This document shows positions 51,386 through 61,528 of a stretch of 64,000 nucleotides of DNA, in pieces. Position 1 is the first letter of the stretch; each line of letters starts with the position of its first letter. Source of the stretch: Bacillus sp. EB106-08-02-XG196 (GTDB taxonomy: Bacteria > Bacillota > Bacilli > Bacillales > Cytobacillaceae); assembly GCF_013396335.1 (NCBI RefSeq), contig NZ_JABWSY010000007.1, positions 1 to 64,000 of the forward strand, read 5' to 3'. Position numbers and translations under genes: made by a program. A model generated the notes under the pieces. That model was not told the DNA's origin, made no database searches, and worked only from the letters and a program-made list of their open reading frames with translations.

Positions 51386-51677
51386 AACAAAAACACACCT
51401 CTAACTCTATTAATTACCAAGATGCTTTAATATATTAGTCACGAAAAGTATTATAGCATGTATTTAAATCTATTAAATCGTTTCGATAAAACAAGTTAAA
51501 ATATGACAAAACTAGACGATTTTTAAAATTTCAGACTATTCTATAAAGTTATTTCCGATAAATTCTGGGTGTTTTTGTATGTTGAAAGCAAATCAGGCGA
51601 ATACTTACCATATGGTTATTATTGGTTTAGTTTGATTTATTAGACAGTTTTTGTGAAGAAATCAGGAGGTATAGATC
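51386..51677. other. Intergenic region without a gene
   Basis: These 292 bp are AT-rich and hold the promoters of the divergent Spo0E-like and 94-aa genes. No long repeat or riboswitch is visible. Confidence 0.45.
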
Positions 51678-51962
51678 ATGCTTTATGAAGAATATGAATT
51701 ATTGCTGAAAAAGACTGTTGCTGTTGCACCTGAGTGGATTATAAGCGACATCCAGGACATTCTGAAAAAAGATGAAGGAAAACATATTGGGGTTAGTTAT
51801 GTCATTTCACAGCTAAATGATAGATATTCTTTTAGTCTCAGACACATTTTGTCTGCAATGGATTTTTCAAGTGAATGGACTAAGGTTTCAAGAGAACGCC
51901 TTAGTTTTATTGATAATAATATTGATGTCGTTGTGGCATTGTATTATGACCTTAAAGACTAA
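51678..51962 (+). CDS. Hypothetical protein (94 aa)
   Basis: This 94-residue protein is small and mixed alpha/beta, perhaps winged-helix-like (EWIISDIQDILKKDEGKHIG). It matches no family I know. AGGAGG precedes the ATG, and a strong bidirectional terminator follows. Confidence 0.55.
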   Translation: MLYEEYELLLKKTVAVAPEWIISDIQDILKKDEGKHIGVSYVISQLNDRYSFSLRHILSAMDFSSEWTKVSRERLSFIDNNIDVVVALYYDLKD

Positions 51963-51986
51963 ACACGAGAAATTCTATATCAATAC

Positions 51987-52025
51987 AAAAAGGAACACCA
52001 ATTCCTTTGAATTGGTGTTCCTTTT
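51987..52025. terminator. Bidirectional terminator between the 94-aa gene and cysI
   Basis: AAAAGGAACACCAATTC pairs perfectly with GAATTGGTGTTCCTTTT (52009-52025). Confidence 0.9.
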
Positions 52026-52034
52026 ATTTTTACT

Positions 52035-53753
52035 TTATTCATGAAAATTTGTGCCGTCGGTTGTAGCTTGGACTATGCCTGCACGAATGACGAAGTCTCC
52101 GAAGTGCTCTTCTTGCTCTCGTTCTTTAGCGTAACGGGAAAGTATGACACGCAGTTCGCTCAGGATTTCTTCTTCACCGATATTTTCTCGGTACATTTTG
52201 TTGAGTCGGCTGCCGTCAAAAGCCGCTCCTAGGTACATATTATATTTTCCTACAGCTTTACCCATAAAAGCTATTTCTCCCAGTCCAGGACGCGCACAGC
52301 CATTTGGACAACCTGTCATACGGATGGTAATTTCTTTATCCCTAAGACCATTTTCATCTAAAATGTCCTCAATTTTATCAATAAGTTTTGGTAAGTATCT
52401 CTCTGCTTCTGCCATTGCTAACCCACATGTAGGAAGTGCAACACATGCCATAGAACTGCGGCGAAGTGCAGAATAGTGACTGCCATCCGTTAAACCATAT
52501 TGTTCAATAAGTTCATTAATTTTTTTCTTCTCTTGGTTTGAAACATCTGCAATAATTACGTTTTGATTAGCAGTTAAACGGAATTCACCTTTATGAACTT
52601 TTGCAATTTCTTTGAGAGCTGTTTTTAACTTATAATCATCCGAATCTGCCACTCGGCCGTTTTGGATATAAAGGGTATAATGCCATTTTCCTTGAACGCC
52701 TTTTACCCATCCGTAACGGTCGCCATTATCATCAAAATGATATGGTTTTGCTTCGCCAAGACTCCAGCCAAGACGAGCTTCTAATTCTTCCTTGACGGTT
52801 TCTAATCCTAGTCTGTCAACGGTGTACTTGAACCGGGCATTTTTTCGCTCGGAACGGTTTCCGTAATCGCGTTGAATGGTAATGACTTTTTCTGCTACAT
52901 CTTGAACCTGCTCTGGTGTACAGAAGCCGATTACCTTAGCAAGCTGCGGGTAAGTCTCTTTATCTCCATGTGAACTTCCCATACCTCCGCCAATTGCCAC
53001 GTTAAAACCAATAAGATTTCCGTCTTCTACAATCGCAATTAAACCAAGGTCTTGTGAAAAGACGTCAATATCATTTGAAGGCGGAACGGCAATGGCAATT
53101 TTGAATTTACGTGGTAAATATAGCGATCCATACATCGGTTCAACATCATCCACTTCAGGACTGCCAGCTACTTTTTCTTCATCAAGCCATACTTCATGAT
53201 AGGCCCTTGTTCGCGGTAATAAATAATTACTTAAATGTTTTGCCCATTCGTATACTTCCATATGAATTTCAGATTGATAGGGATTTGAGGTACACAATAC
53301 GTTACGATTGACATCGCCGCAAGCAGCAATGGTATCCAATAACGTAGAATGGATTTCCTGTATCGTATTTTTCATATTCCATTTTATTATCCCGTGCATT
53401 TGAAACGTTTGACGTGTTGTCAGTTTTAATGTTCCGTTACCATTTTTGTCAGCCAGCTCATCCATAACCAGCCATTGGGACGGTGTCGCAACACCGCCAG
53501 GCAGCCGAACACGTAACATAAACTGATAGGCAGGCTCAAGTTTTTGCTTTTGACGCTCATTGCGGAGATCTCGGTCGTCTTGCAAATAGCTGCCATGGTG
53601 TTTCATTAGACGATTATCATCGTCTGGAATTCCTGCACTGATTCGATCAAGCATGACTTCTTTTAGTGTTCCGCGTAAAAAGTTACTCTCTCTTTTTATT
53701 CGCTCTACATCACTTGGCGCGCCTTCAGGTGCCTTTAACTTTTGCTTCACCAT
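52035..53753 (-). CDS. cysI: Assimilatory sulfite reductase hemoprotein CysI
   Basis: This 572-residue siroheme/4Fe-4S subunit reduces sulfite to sulfide with electrons from CysJ. Iron-sulfur and siroheme cysteines lie in [15 protein letters not shown] and [14 protein letters not shown]. It is translated after cysJ in a two-gene operon (28 bp apart). Confidence 0.95.
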   Translation of the reverse strand: MVKQKLKAPEGAPSDVERIKRESNFLRGTLKEVMLDRISAGIPDDDNRLMKHHGSYLQDDRDLRNERQKQKLEPAYQFMLRVRLPGGVATPSQWLVMDELADKNGNGTLKLTTRQTFQMHGIIKWNMKNTIQEIHSTLLDTIAACGDVNRNVLCTSNPYQSEIHMEVYEWAKHLSNYLLPRTRAYHEVWLDEEKVAGSPEVDDVEPMYGSLYLPRKFKIAIAVPPSNDIDVFSQDLGLIAIVEDGNLIGFNVAIGGGMGSSHGDKETYPQLAKVIGFCTPEQVQDVAEKVITIQRDYGNRSERKNARFKYTVDRLGLETVKEELEARLGWSLGEAKPYHFDDNGDRYGWVKGVQGKWHYTLYIQNGRVADSDDYKLKTALKEIAKVHKGEFRLTANQNVIIADVSNQEKKKINELIEQYGLTDGSHYSALRRSSMACVALPTCGLAMAEAERYLPKLIDKIEDILDENGLRDKEITIRMTGCPNGCARPGLGEIAFMGKAVGKYNMYLGAAFDGSRLNKMYRENIGEEEILSELRVILSRYAKEREQEEHFGDFVIRAGIVQATTDGTNFHE

Positions 53754-53781
53754 TTATGAAAAATCTCCTTCCACTACTGTA

Positions 53782-55584
53782 TCAATATACATCGCGCTGG
53801 TATCGTTTTTGCTGCTGCATGTCTGCTAGATAGGCTTCTGCCTCTTCTCGGCTCAAGCTGCCCTCTTTTTCAATTATTCCAATTAGCGTTTGGTGTACGT
53901 CATGTGCCATATGTTTCTCATCACCGCAAATATAAACCACAGCACCTTCTTGAAGCCACTGGAACAATTCCTTGCTTTGTTCTAGCATGCGGTGTTGAAC
54001 ATAGACTTTTTCTGCTGTGTCCCGGGAAAAAGCAACATCCATTCTGGTTAACACGCCATCTTTAAGCCATTTTTGCCATTCTGTTTGATATAGGAAATCT
54101 GTCACAAAATGCTGGTCTCCAAAAAACATCCAAGACTTACCCTCTGCTCCTATTTCCTCGCGCTCTTGCATAAAAGAACGGAATGGTGCCACCCCTGTTC
54201 CTGGTCCAACCATAATAATTGGAGTTTCAGGATTCACTGGGAGTTTGAAGTTTTCATTGTGCTGAATATAGATTGGTACACTATCTCCCGATTGCAAGCG
54301 ATCTGCGGTGAAAATAGAACAGACACCTTTTCGGTCACGACCATGTGCATGGTAACGGACAGCCCCGATCGTTAAATGGACCTCGTCAGGATTTGCAGTT
54401 AAGCTGCTTGCAATGGAGTATAAGCGTCCAGGCATTTTTCTAAGAATCGAAACAAACTCTTGAGGAGAGCTATTTACTGGGCCAAATTCACGAACCACAT
54501 CGAGTAAATCATGTCCTTCAAGATAGGCTTTTACTTTTTCACTATCTTTTAACAGCTCCTCTAAGTCGCTGTTTGCAGTGAGTTTTGCTGCTTTTTCAAG
54601 TAGCGGTTTTGTTAATGTAGTAATCTCATAATAGGTTGATAGTGCATCTTTTAATGAAAGAACTTCACCTTGTTTATTAATAGACACACTTTCTTCTGGG
54701 TTCCATTTCAATTCTTCAAGAAGCAGGCTAACCAGCTCTGGGTCATTTTCCGGATAGATTCCAAGACTATCACCTGGTTGGAAACTAATTCCAGAACCTT
54801 CAAGTGATAACTCCAGGTGTCTCGTTTCTTTGTTAGAGCCTCGTCCGTTTAAGTTTAGATTATCAAGCACTTCTGCTCTAAACGGATTGGTTCTAGAGTA
54901 GGTAGATTCTGCCGTTTGTGTAGATGCTGCCTGTGTTAGTGCAGGAATTCCATCCTTTGCTTCACCAAGGCTGTTAATGATTCCTTCAAGCCATTCTGCT
55001 GCCGGTTCATCATAATCGAGATCACAATCGAAACGTGGATAAAGTCGGGTGCCCCCTAGTTCCTCCAAACGAGCATCAAATTGTTTTCCTGTTTGACAGA
55101 AAAACTCATAAGAGCTATCGCCAAGGGATAAGACTGAAAAGTTGAGTTCCTCAAGCTTTGGAGCTCGTTTTCCATGTAAAAATTCGTGGAAAGTTAGCGC
55201 ATTATCCGGTGGATCACCTTCCCCGTGTGTACTCACGATAATAAGTATATTTTTTACCTTTTTTATATTGTTAGGTTTAAAATCGCTCATAGCGGAAACA
55301 GTTACTTGGAACCCTTTCCCCTCAAGTGTCGAGCTGGCCTTTTTTGCTAAGCCTCTTGCATTACCTGTTTGTGATCCGTATAGAATGGTTACTTCTTTTG
55401 ATGCTGTACCATCGGCTGTTTGCTGGCTTGGCACGCCTAGCACAGAAGGAATTGGCGCTTGTGCAGCACCAGCAAGATACCCACTCAACCAAACTTTTTG
55501 TGATTCAGTAAATGTCGGTAAAAGACGATTTAGGAGTTCCGTCTGCTCCTGATTAAACGGACTGTTCATTACCTGAAGTTGCAA
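53782..55584 (-). CDS. cysJ: Assimilatory sulfite reductase flavoprotein CysJ
   Basis: This protein of about 600 residues has an N-terminal flavodoxin domain (ILYGSQTGNARGLAKKA), FAD-binding and NADPH-binding domains (RLYSIASS, GPGTGVAPFRSFMQER, YICGDEKHMA). It passes electrons from NADPH to CysI. The TTG at 55584 is chosen because GAGGTGG precedes it and the sequence then reads like the family start (QLQVMNSPFNQEQ); a start further upstream lacks support. Confidence 0.94.
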   Translation of the reverse strand: MQLQVMNSPFNQEQTELLNRLLPTFTESQKVWLSGYLAGAAQAPIPSVLGVPSQQTADGTASKEVTILYGSQTGNARGLAKKASSTLEGKGFQVTVSAMSDFKPNNIKKVKNILIIVSTHGEGDPPDNALTFHEFLHGKRAPKLEELNFSVLSLGDSSYEFFCQTGKQFDARLEELGGTRLYPRFDCDLDYDEPAAEWLEGIINSLGEAKDGIPALTQAASTQTAESTYSRTNPFRAEVLDNLNLNGRGSNKETRHLELSLEGSGISFQPGDSLGIYPENDPELVSLLLEELKWNPEESVSINKQGEVLSLKDALSTYYEITTLTKPLLEKAAKLTANSDLEELLKDSEKVKAYLEGHDLLDVVREFGPVNSSPQEFVSILRKMPGRLYSIASSLTANPDEVHLTIGAVRYHAHGRDRKGVCSIFTADRLQSGDSVPIYIQHNENFKLPVNPETPIIMVGPGTGVAPFRSFMQEREEIGAEGKSWMFFGDQHFVTDFLYQTEWQKWLKDGVLTRMDVAFSRDTAEKVYVQHRMLEQSKELFQWLQEGAVVYICGDEKHMAHDVHQTLIGIIEKEGSLSREEAEAYLADMQQQKRYQRDVY

Positions 55585-56007
55585 CGTTATCCACCTCACT
55601 ATGGAATATAAACTTATCATACAGTATTTTTTAGAGGCTGTTAGATATTAATTGGTCTATTTCTTGACCCAGTTCTCTTTTTAAAAGTTATAGTTACCCA
55701 AATGCTTTTTGTAGTTAGCTTTCGGGCACTATAGAACCTCTAGATTGACCCAAAGCTCTTTTTTTAACAGGGTTCGGGCACTCCAGCATCTCTGCATTGA
55801 CCCAAATTCCCTTTCATGACAGGGTTCGGGCACTCCAGCACCTCTGCATTGACCCAAATTCCCTTTCAGGTCAGGATTCGGGCACTCCAGCACCTCTGCA
55901 TTGACCCAAATTCCCTTTCATGACAGGATTCGGTCACTCCCGCATTTCTGCATTGACCCAAATCCTTTCTGCACCCAGCTTTCGGTCACCCCAACCAATG
56001 ATAGACA
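55585..56007. other. Intergenic region between sirB and cysJ, filled by repeat array B
   Basis: There is no gene here. The left end holds the cysJ promoter region; the rest is the 52-bp tandem array. The position, directly after sirB, is where B. subtilis carries ylnF (sirC), which is absent here. Confidence 0.6.
55721..56007. repeat. Tandem repeat array B, about five copies of 52 bp
   Basis: Copies start at 55721, 55773, 55825, 55877, 55929 and 55981 (the last partial), each opening with TTCGGGCAC or TTCGGTCAC. The middle three are nearly identical (CTCTGCATTGACCCAAATTC core). Half-units without the first part extend left to about 55650. There are no unique spacers, so this is not a CRISPR. 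Confidence 0.9.
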
Positions 56008-56733
56008 CTACTCACCAACCGCACGTTCAAGTACGATATCTTCAATCACGGTATGCTTACTTAAAGCTGGAGTACAGAGAATCCTCTGACCTTCTTTTTG
56101 ACGGGATCGAACGATTTTGTTTAATTCTGCAAGCAGGAGTCCGGTAAATAACATATAGGGAACAACAATTACCCGACCCGCAGCACCTTCCGAAATTTTC
56201 TCCAAACCCTCATTAAGCTTCGGCTCGGTTGCTGCTAGATAGCAAACAGATACCCTTTCAGGTCCAAGCCGTTCCCCAAGACCATCCGCAATCTTTCCAA
56301 AATTCACGTGGACATCAGGGTCACTGCTGCCTACACCGACAATCAATAACCTGTCTGTATTGGTCACCTCACCTGCAGAATCCCTAATTAACTCTGCCAC
56401 ACCATCAAGAATAACATCTTGTACCCCAAAAGGATTCTTTATTTTTACCGGAATAGTAGGATATTTGGCAATAAAGGGAGACAAAGCTTCTGGAATATCC
56501 CGTTTTATATGTCCCGCTGCCAAAAGAAACAGTGGAACAACGTCAATCTCCGTTGCACCCCGCTCGACACATGTTTCAAAGCCTTCTTCAATCAGCGGCT
56601 CTGTGAGCTCTAAGAAACTCAGTTCTTGTATTGGAACGTCAATTCGTGCCTTTACTCGTTCAATAAAAGCCTGTATCTCGACCGCCCCTTTTTTCGAACG
56701 AGTACCGTGGCCGATATAAAGAATTGCTTTCAT
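56008..56733 (-). CDS. sirB: Sirohydrochlorin ferrochelatase SirB (CbiX-type)
   Basis: This 241-residue enzyme inserts iron into sirohydrochlorin to make siroheme. It has two CbiX half-domains, each opening with a metal-binding His pattern (YIGHGTRSKKG, H9; VGVGSSDPDV), and PLFLLAAGHIKRDIPEAL (H near 93). It is the last gene of the cysH operon in this window. Confidence 0.92.
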   Translation of the reverse strand: MKAILYIGHGTRSKKGAVEIQAFIERVKARIDVPIQELSFLELTEPLIEEGFETCVERGATEIDVVPLFLLAAGHIKRDIPEALSPFIAKYPTIPVKIKNPFGVQDVILDGVAELIRDSAGEVTNTDRLLIVGVGSSDPDVHVNFGKIADGLGERLGPERVSVCYLAATEPKLNEGLEKISEGAAGRVIVVPYMLFTGLLLAELNKIVRSRQKEGQRILCTPALSKHTVIEDIVLERAVGE

Positions 56734-56757
56734 ATAAAAATGTGCTCCCTTCTGCTG

Positions 56758-57534
56758 TTACCGGTTGGCGGCTGGAATATTGGCTAAAATTTCTTCTTGA
56801 AACCAATTCAATTTTTTGTGTAAGGTTACTACCTCCCCAATCACGATCATACTTGGATTGGTAATCCCCTCTCTTTCTACCACTTCTTCAATCGTATCAA
56901 GTGTGCCAACTACTGTCCTCTGGTCGCTTAAAGTGCCCCAATGGATCAAGGCAATTGGGGTCTGCGGTGATTTCCCATTGAGCAATAATTGTTTGGTTAT
57001 CACCTGAAGATGAGATACGCCCATGTAAACACAAATCGTATCGACTCCCTTTGCCAAGTGTGACCACTGGTGTTCTGCACAGACATCACCAGCCTGATGA
57101 CCGGTAATAAAGGCGAAGCTTTTACTTAAGGTACGGTGGGTCACAGGAATTCCTGCATAAGCGGAAGCCGCTATTCCAGCCGTGATACCTGGAACAATTT
57201 CAAATGGCACGTTATGCCTAGCACATTCCTCTGCTTCTTCACCGCCGCGGCCGAAAACAAAAGGATCTCCACCTTTAAGCCGTACCACGTTATATCCCTT
57301 TTTGGCATATTTCACCAGGAAATGATTAATGGTTTCCTGCTTCATTGTATGATAATGTGGAAGCTTGCCGCAATAGACAAGTTGCGCTCCCTCTTTCGCA
57401 TTCTCCAAAAGTTCAGGATTTACCAGCCGATCATAGAGGATGACATCAGCTTGCTTGAGGCAGCGTAACCCTTTTACTGTAATTAAATCTGGATCTCCGG
57501 GACCCGCACCTACTAAAAAAACCTTGCCAACCAT
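56758..57534 (-). CDS. sumT: Uroporphyrinogen-III C-methyltransferase, copy 1
   Basis: This 258-residue SAM-dependent enzyme methylates uroporphyrinogen III at C2 and C7 to precorrin-2. Motifs are GAGPGDPDLITVKG at the N-terminus, VRLKGGDPFVFGRGGEE and VPGITAGIAA. It corresponds to B. subtilis YlnD and lies 24 nt upstream of sirB. A paralogue lies at 61529. Confidence 0.94.
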   Translation of the reverse strand: MVGKVFLVGAGPGDPDLITVKGLRCLKQADVILYDRLVNPELLENAKEGAQLVYCGKLPHYHTMKQETINHFLVKYAKKGYNVVRLKGGDPFVFGRGGEEAEECARHNVPFEIVPGITAGIAASAYAGIPVTHRTLSKSFAFITGHQAGDVCAEHQWSHLAKGVDTICVYMGVSHLQVITKQLLLNGKSPQTPIALIHWGTLSDQRTVVGTLDTIEEVVEREGITNPSMIVIGEVVTLHKKLNWFQEEILANIPAANR

Positions 57535-57564
57535 TGATCAACCATCCTTTCTTATCGACTCATA

Positions 57565-58164
57565 TTAGAGAATGTTCTTTTCTTGAAGGTAGCCAAAGAT
57601 TTGATTAACTGCCTCTTCGACTGTTAATAGATCTGAGCGAACCGTAATTTCTGGGTTTTCCGGTGCTTCATATGGGGAATCAATCCCAGTAAAGTCCTTT
57701 ATTTCTCCACGGCGAGCCTTAGCATATAGCTGCTTTGGATCACGTTTTTCACATTCTTCAATTGGACAGTCAACAAACACTTCAATAAACTCTCCTTCTT
57801 GGAAAATGGATCTGACCTGATCGCGATCGGAACGGAATGGAGAAATAAATGCTGTTGTTACAACTGCACCGCTATCTACAAACAAGTTTGCTACTTCGCC
57901 AATTCTTCTGATATTCTCTGTCCGGTCAAGGTCGGAAAAACCGAGATCCTTGTTTAATCCATGGCGGATATTATCACCATCTAGAACATATTCATTAATC
58001 CCCTGCCGGTACAAAGCGCTTGATACCGCGTTTGCTATTGTCGATTTTCCAGAGCCTGATAGACCTGTAAACCATAGCACACAGCTTCCATGGCCATTTT
58101 GAACATGACGGTCGGATTTGGTAACTGCACTAGCGTGCCATGTAATATTGGTTGCTTTAGTCAT
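57565..58164 (-). CDS. cysC: Adenylylsulfate kinase CysC
   Basis: This 199-residue kinase phosphorylates APS to PAPS. Its P-loop is GLSGSGKST (34-42), with [20 protein letters not shown] following. It sits between sat and sumT in the cys operon, 13 nt after sat. Confidence 0.95.
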   Translation of the reverse strand: MTKATNITWHASAVTKSDRHVQNGHGSCVLWFTGLSGSGKSTIANAVSSALYRQGINEYVLDGDNIRHGLNKDLGFSDLDRTENIRRIGEVANLFVDSGAVVTTAFISPFRSDRDQVRSIFQEGEFIEVFVDCPIEECEKRDPKQLYAKARRGEIKDFTGIDSPYEAPENPEITVRSDLLTVEEAVNQIFGYLQEKNIL

Positions 58165-58177
58165 TATTTTCTCCTCC

Positions 58178-59326
58178 TTAAACCGTCGTTTCTTCTTTCA
58201 TGCCTTCTATTAACACTTCAACAACCTCTTTACGGCTGAATGTGGATGGTGGAAGCTGACCAGCACGAAGCAATTCTCTTACTTTTGTTCCAGATAGAAT
58301 GACTCGGTCTTCATTGCTATGCGGGCAGGTTTTGTCAGAAGCCATTCCTTCACATTTTGTGCAATAGAAGCTATGTTCAAAGAATAATGGCTTAATGCCA
58401 AGCTCCCCATCAGGGAATTCATTAAAAATTAATTGGGCATCGTAGGTACCATAATAATTACCAACACCTGCATGGTCACGGCCGACAATAAAATGCGTGC
58501 AGCCAAAGTTCTTACGGGCAATCGCATGGAAAATTGCTTCCCTTGGTCCTGCATATCTCATTGCCGCTGGGTGGACACCAAGCTGTACACGTTCTCGTGG
58601 GTAATAATTTTCAAGAAGGACACGATAGCTTTTTAGGCGAACATCAGCTGGGATGTCATCAGACTTTGTTTCACCAACAAGCGGATTCACGAAAAGTCCA
58701 TCAACGGTTTCAAGTGCAGCTTTTTGAATATACTCATGGGCACGGTGAATTGGGTTTCTTGTTTGGAAGCCTACCACCGTTTTCCAGCCTTTTTCTTCAA
58801 ACAATGCACGTGTTTCCTTTGGCTCAAACCATACATCACTAAAGACACCTTTTTCTGGTTTTTTAACAAGAGTTACGTCACCAGCTACATAAACAGGTCC
58901 TCTTTCATAAAGTCGCTTAACTCCTGGATGCGCCGTTTCAAGGGTTTTATATACCTCAACTGCTTCCCTGTCTAAGTTCGGTTCATACCATTCTGATACG
59001 GTAATTACCCCGTATACCTCTTTGTTAAAAACAAGCTTGATTTTCTCCCCTTCTTCAAGGGTTGCGGCTGTTTCATAGGAAACAGGGAGTGTAACGGGAA
59101 TGGACCAGATGGTGTTATCTGCAAGACGCATATTCTCCACTACGTTTTCATAATCAGCTTTCCCAAGGAAACCCGTTAGCGGACTAAATAACCCAACACC
59201 GATTAACTCAAGGTCACTTAGAGCAATGGCGTCGATTTCAAGTTCTCTTACAATGGATGTTACATCATAATTTGGATCAAATGCTTGGATAAGTTTACCT
59301 CCATGAGGTGCTGGTAAAAATGACAA
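58178..59326 (-). CDS. sat: Sulfate adenylyltransferase (ATP sulfurylase)
   Basis: This protein of about 382 residues makes APS from sulfate and ATP. Its signature is [17 protein letters not shown], plus [11 protein letters not shown]. The TTG at 59326 fits the family start (APHGGKL within the first 12 residues) and has AAAGG upstream; an earlier TTG at 59335 is less likely. Confidence 0.94.
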   Translation of the reverse strand: MSFLPAPHGGKLIQAFDPNYDVTSIVRELEIDAIALSDLELIGVGLFSPLTGFLGKADYENVVENMRLADNTIWSIPVTLPVSYETAATLEEGEKIKLVFNKEVYGVITVSEWYEPNLDREAVEVYKTLETAHPGVKRLYERGPVYVAGDVTLVKKPEKGVFSDVWFEPKETRALFEEKGWKTVVGFQTRNPIHRAHEYIQKAALETVDGLFVNPLVGETKSDDIPADVRLKSYRVLLENYYPRERVQLGVHPAAMRYAGPREAIFHAIARKNFGCTHFIVGRDHAGVGNYYGTYDAQLIFNEFPDGELGIKPLFFEHSFYCTKCEGMASDKTCPHSNEDRVILSGTKVRELLRAGQLPPSTFSRKEVVEVLIEGMKEETTV

Positions 59327-59408
59327 TAGAATCAAACCTTTCTACATTTAAGTTAAGTTTTATTATTAAACTCTTTAAAAAAAGAGATTAAATCAGTGAA
59401 CTATCAAG

Positions 59409-60467
59409 CTACTTTTCTACAGCTTCTGTTACAGGTTGATTCGATTTTTTCATAAGTGACAAAACACCGAATACGGAGATTAAGACACCTGCCATCGCAA
59501 CAATTGGATAGAAGTTATGCTCTATCAGCATTTGGATAAGTGTGTAAGAAAGCACCATGGATAATACAGGTGATACGATCCACACAGTTAGCAGCTGAAC
59601 CACTATACCCTTTTTTAGAACTGACTTGCCATGTTTGGCAAAGCCAATACCGATAATCGAAGATGTCGTGATTTGTGTCAGTGGCACAGGTATGCCGAAG
59701 ACAGAGGCTGCCGTAACTATCGCTGCTCCTGTCCCAGAAATGACACAACCCTCTTCCAGCCGAAGCGTGGTAATTTTCTTTCCATTCGTTTCGAGAACAC
59801 GATGGCCTAACAGAATCGCACCAGCTGCAACAAAAAGCCCGCCCCAGAAAATACCGTCACTTGTAGACATGATGTCAGCACCGACTAGCGGTCCTACAGC
59901 ATTAGCGACATTGTTCATTCCCGCCGAAAAGGCTTCAAATAATCCCATACAAACGACAAGAACTGAAAGATACGGAACGGCTTTTGGCGCTTCCATCCAG
60001 CGTTTTAGCGTCCTGTTTTTTAATAGCTTAGTAGAAATGATGGCGATTATAAATGCTGCAACAGGAGTTAGCAGCCAAAAGACCATAATCCATGCCAAAC
60101 TGCCGACAAATACTGATTGATAGACAATTCCGGCACCAACGACGGATCCTACTGCTACTTCACTTGTTGAAAGTGGAATCCCGAAAATATTTGCTAAAAA
60201 TAACGCTAGCGCAGCAGATGCTAAAACAATAAGAGCTATGGGTACGGTAAAGGTACTACTCGGAACAATCCCGCTGCCAATCGTTTTCACCACTTCCCCG
60301 CCGCCAAGCCAGGCACCAAGAAAAACGGTAATACCGCATAAAATCAATGCCAGCCTTTTATTAACTACACCTGCTCCGTAGGAAATCCCCATCGAAGCTG
60401 CTGCACCACTAGCACCAATATTGAATGCAAAAAATAATCCTATGATAACCGCAATAATTGTGAGCAA
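59409..60467 (-). CDS. cysP: Sulfate permease CysP (PiT family)
   Basis: This 352-residue transporter of the inorganic phosphate transporter superfamily is the sulfate importer of Bacillus. It has about ten membrane segments and two PiT repeats (FNIGASGAAASMGISYGAGV and SAGMNNVANAVGPLVGADIM). It follows cysH by 15 nt and precedes sat. Confidence 0.92.
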   Translation of the reverse strand: MLTIIAVIIGLFFAFNIGASGAAASMGISYGAGVVNKRLALILCGITVFLGAWLGGGEVVKTIGSGIVPSSTFTVPIALIVLASAALALFLANIFGIPLSTSEVAVGSVVGAGIVYQSVFVGSLAWIMVFWLLTPVAAFIIAIISTKLLKNRTLKRWMEAPKAVPYLSVLVVCMGLFEAFSAGMNNVANAVGPLVGADIMSTSDGIFWGGLFVAAGAILLGHRVLETNGKKITTLRLEEGCVISGTGAAIVTAASVFGIPVPLTQITTSSIIGIGFAKHGKSVLKKGIVVQLLTVWIVSPVLSMVLSYTLIQMLIEHNFYPIVAMAGVLISVFGVLSLMKKSNQPVTEAVEK

Positions 60468-60482
60468 ACTATAAGCCCCCTT

Positions 60483-61199
60483 TTAGGATGTGTGCAAGCC
60501 ACACTCCGTCTTGCCGCTTCCCGTCCAGCGTCCTGCACGTGAATCACCGTCTGCCGAAACAGGCTGTGTACAAGGAAAACAGCCGATACTAGGGTAATTT
60601 TGATCGTGCAAGGTATTGTAAGGGAGATCTTTTTCCTTGATATAGGACCAAACTTCATCCCAAGTCCAGTGAATCAACGGACAGATTTTAATGTTTTGAA
60701 ACTTTTCATCTTTATTTAGGAATTCTGTGTTTGCTCTTGTCGGCGATTGTTCTCTGCGAAGTCCTGAAATCCACGCTTGTTTTGCCGTTAGTGTCTCCCT
60801 TAATGGAATCACTTTACGTATATTACAGCATTGGTTAGGCTCCCTCTTCCATAGCGCTGATCCATATTGTTCACGTTGTTCATCTAAGGTTAGCTTTGGA
60901 AGTTTCCGCTCAATTTTCAATGAAGGAAACCGTTGTTCCATTTTATTAATAACCTCATAGGTTTCCGGAAAGTGTAATCCTGTATCCAAGAAAACGATAT
61001 GCGCATCTGGCTTCACCTGCTGGATGAGGTCGATTAATACGATCGCCTCTGCACCAAAGCTAGATGCATAGACAATTTGTTCTTCTGGATATGAGCTGTA
61101 AGCCCACTCCAGTACCGATTTTGCTCCCTTCGTTTTATTCTCGGTTGGGAAAGAACCTGATATTTGACTCCAATTTTCATACGTAACTGGTGTAGTCAT
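60483..61199 (-). CDS. cysH: Phosphoadenylyl-sulfate / adenylyl-sulfate reductase CysH
   Basis: This protein of about 238 residues reduces PAPS or APS to sulfite. The 4Fe-4S cysteines (CC ... CxxC) are present in NQCCNIRKV and [10 protein letters not shown], so it can use APS like the assimilatory APS reductases. The C-terminal catalytic motif is KTECGLH. ATG 61199 has AAAGGAGG upstream. It is the first gene of the operon, under a SAM-I riboswitch. Confidence 0.94.
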   Translation of the reverse strand: MTTPVTYENWSQISGSFPTENKTKGAKSVLEWAYSSYPEEQIVYASSFGAEAIVLIDLIQQVKPDAHIVFLDTGLHFPETYEVINKMEQRFPSLKIERKLPKLTLDEQREQYGSALWKREPNQCCNIRKVIPLRETLTAKQAWISGLRREQSPTRANTEFLNKDEKFQNIKICPLIHWTWDEVWSYIKEKDLPYNTLHDQNYPSIGCFPCTQPVSADGDSRAGRWTGSGKTECGLHTS

Positions 61200-61223
61200 G
61201 TCTATAAACCTCCTTTGTCCATC

Positions 61224-61249
61224 AAAAAGCCTTCCCAAAAAGGAAAGGC
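61224..61249 (-). terminator. Attenuator of the SAM-I riboswitch
   Basis: On the minus strand GCCTTTCC, a T5 loop and GGGAAGGC (one mismatch) are followed by TTTTT, between the aptamer and the cysH ribosome binding site. Confidence 0.88.
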
Positions 61250-61269
61250 ATCTCACGTTTGTTTAACGC

Positions 61270-61367
61270 CTTATCTTCCAAAATGAAGTTCATTTTGCTG
61301 GAATTAGCACCTTACACAGCAGGTTGCCGGGCTTCATCGGACCAGTCCCTCAGCCTCTCTTGATAAG
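61270..61367 (-). promoter_or_regulatory. SAM-I (S-box) riboswitch of the cysH operon
   Basis: The minus-strand aptamer opens with CTTATCAAGAGAGGCTGAGG, continues with GATGAAGCCCGGCAACC and AAGGTGCTAATTCCAGCA, and closes with GATAAG pairing with the start. All core features of the S-box are present. High SAM should stop transcription at the attenuator. Confidence 0.95.
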
Positions 61368-61388
61368 TATTTGGTAATTGTTGAGATT

Positions 61389-61411
61389 AATCCTACCATA
61401 CCAATAGGATT
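61389..61411 (-). promoter_or_regulatory. Candidate operator upstream of the SAM riboswitch
   Basis: AATCCTA-N9-TAGGATT is a perfect inverted repeat (61389-61395 and 61405-61411). It overlaps the likely promoter of the cysH operon, so a repressor such as a CymR-like regulator could act there; this is inference. Confidence 0.45.
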
Positions 61412-61475
61412 TGTGTAAATAAGAAAATATAAAATTTAGAAAAATTATTTTTCACACTTTTACTACATCAAAAAA

Positions 61476-61512
61476 CAAAAAAACGTCCTGGACTCATGTA
61501 CCCCCAGAACGG
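61476..61512 (-). terminator. Terminator of the nir-sumT operon
   Basis: On the minus strand CGTTCTGG and CCAGGACG (one wobble) are followed by TTTTTTT. Confidence 0.85.
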
Positions 61513-61528
61513 TTTATTTGCTACTACT

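Noticed and set aside
55721-56007. CRISPR-like array
   Set aside because: Contiguous 52-bp tandem copies without spacers.
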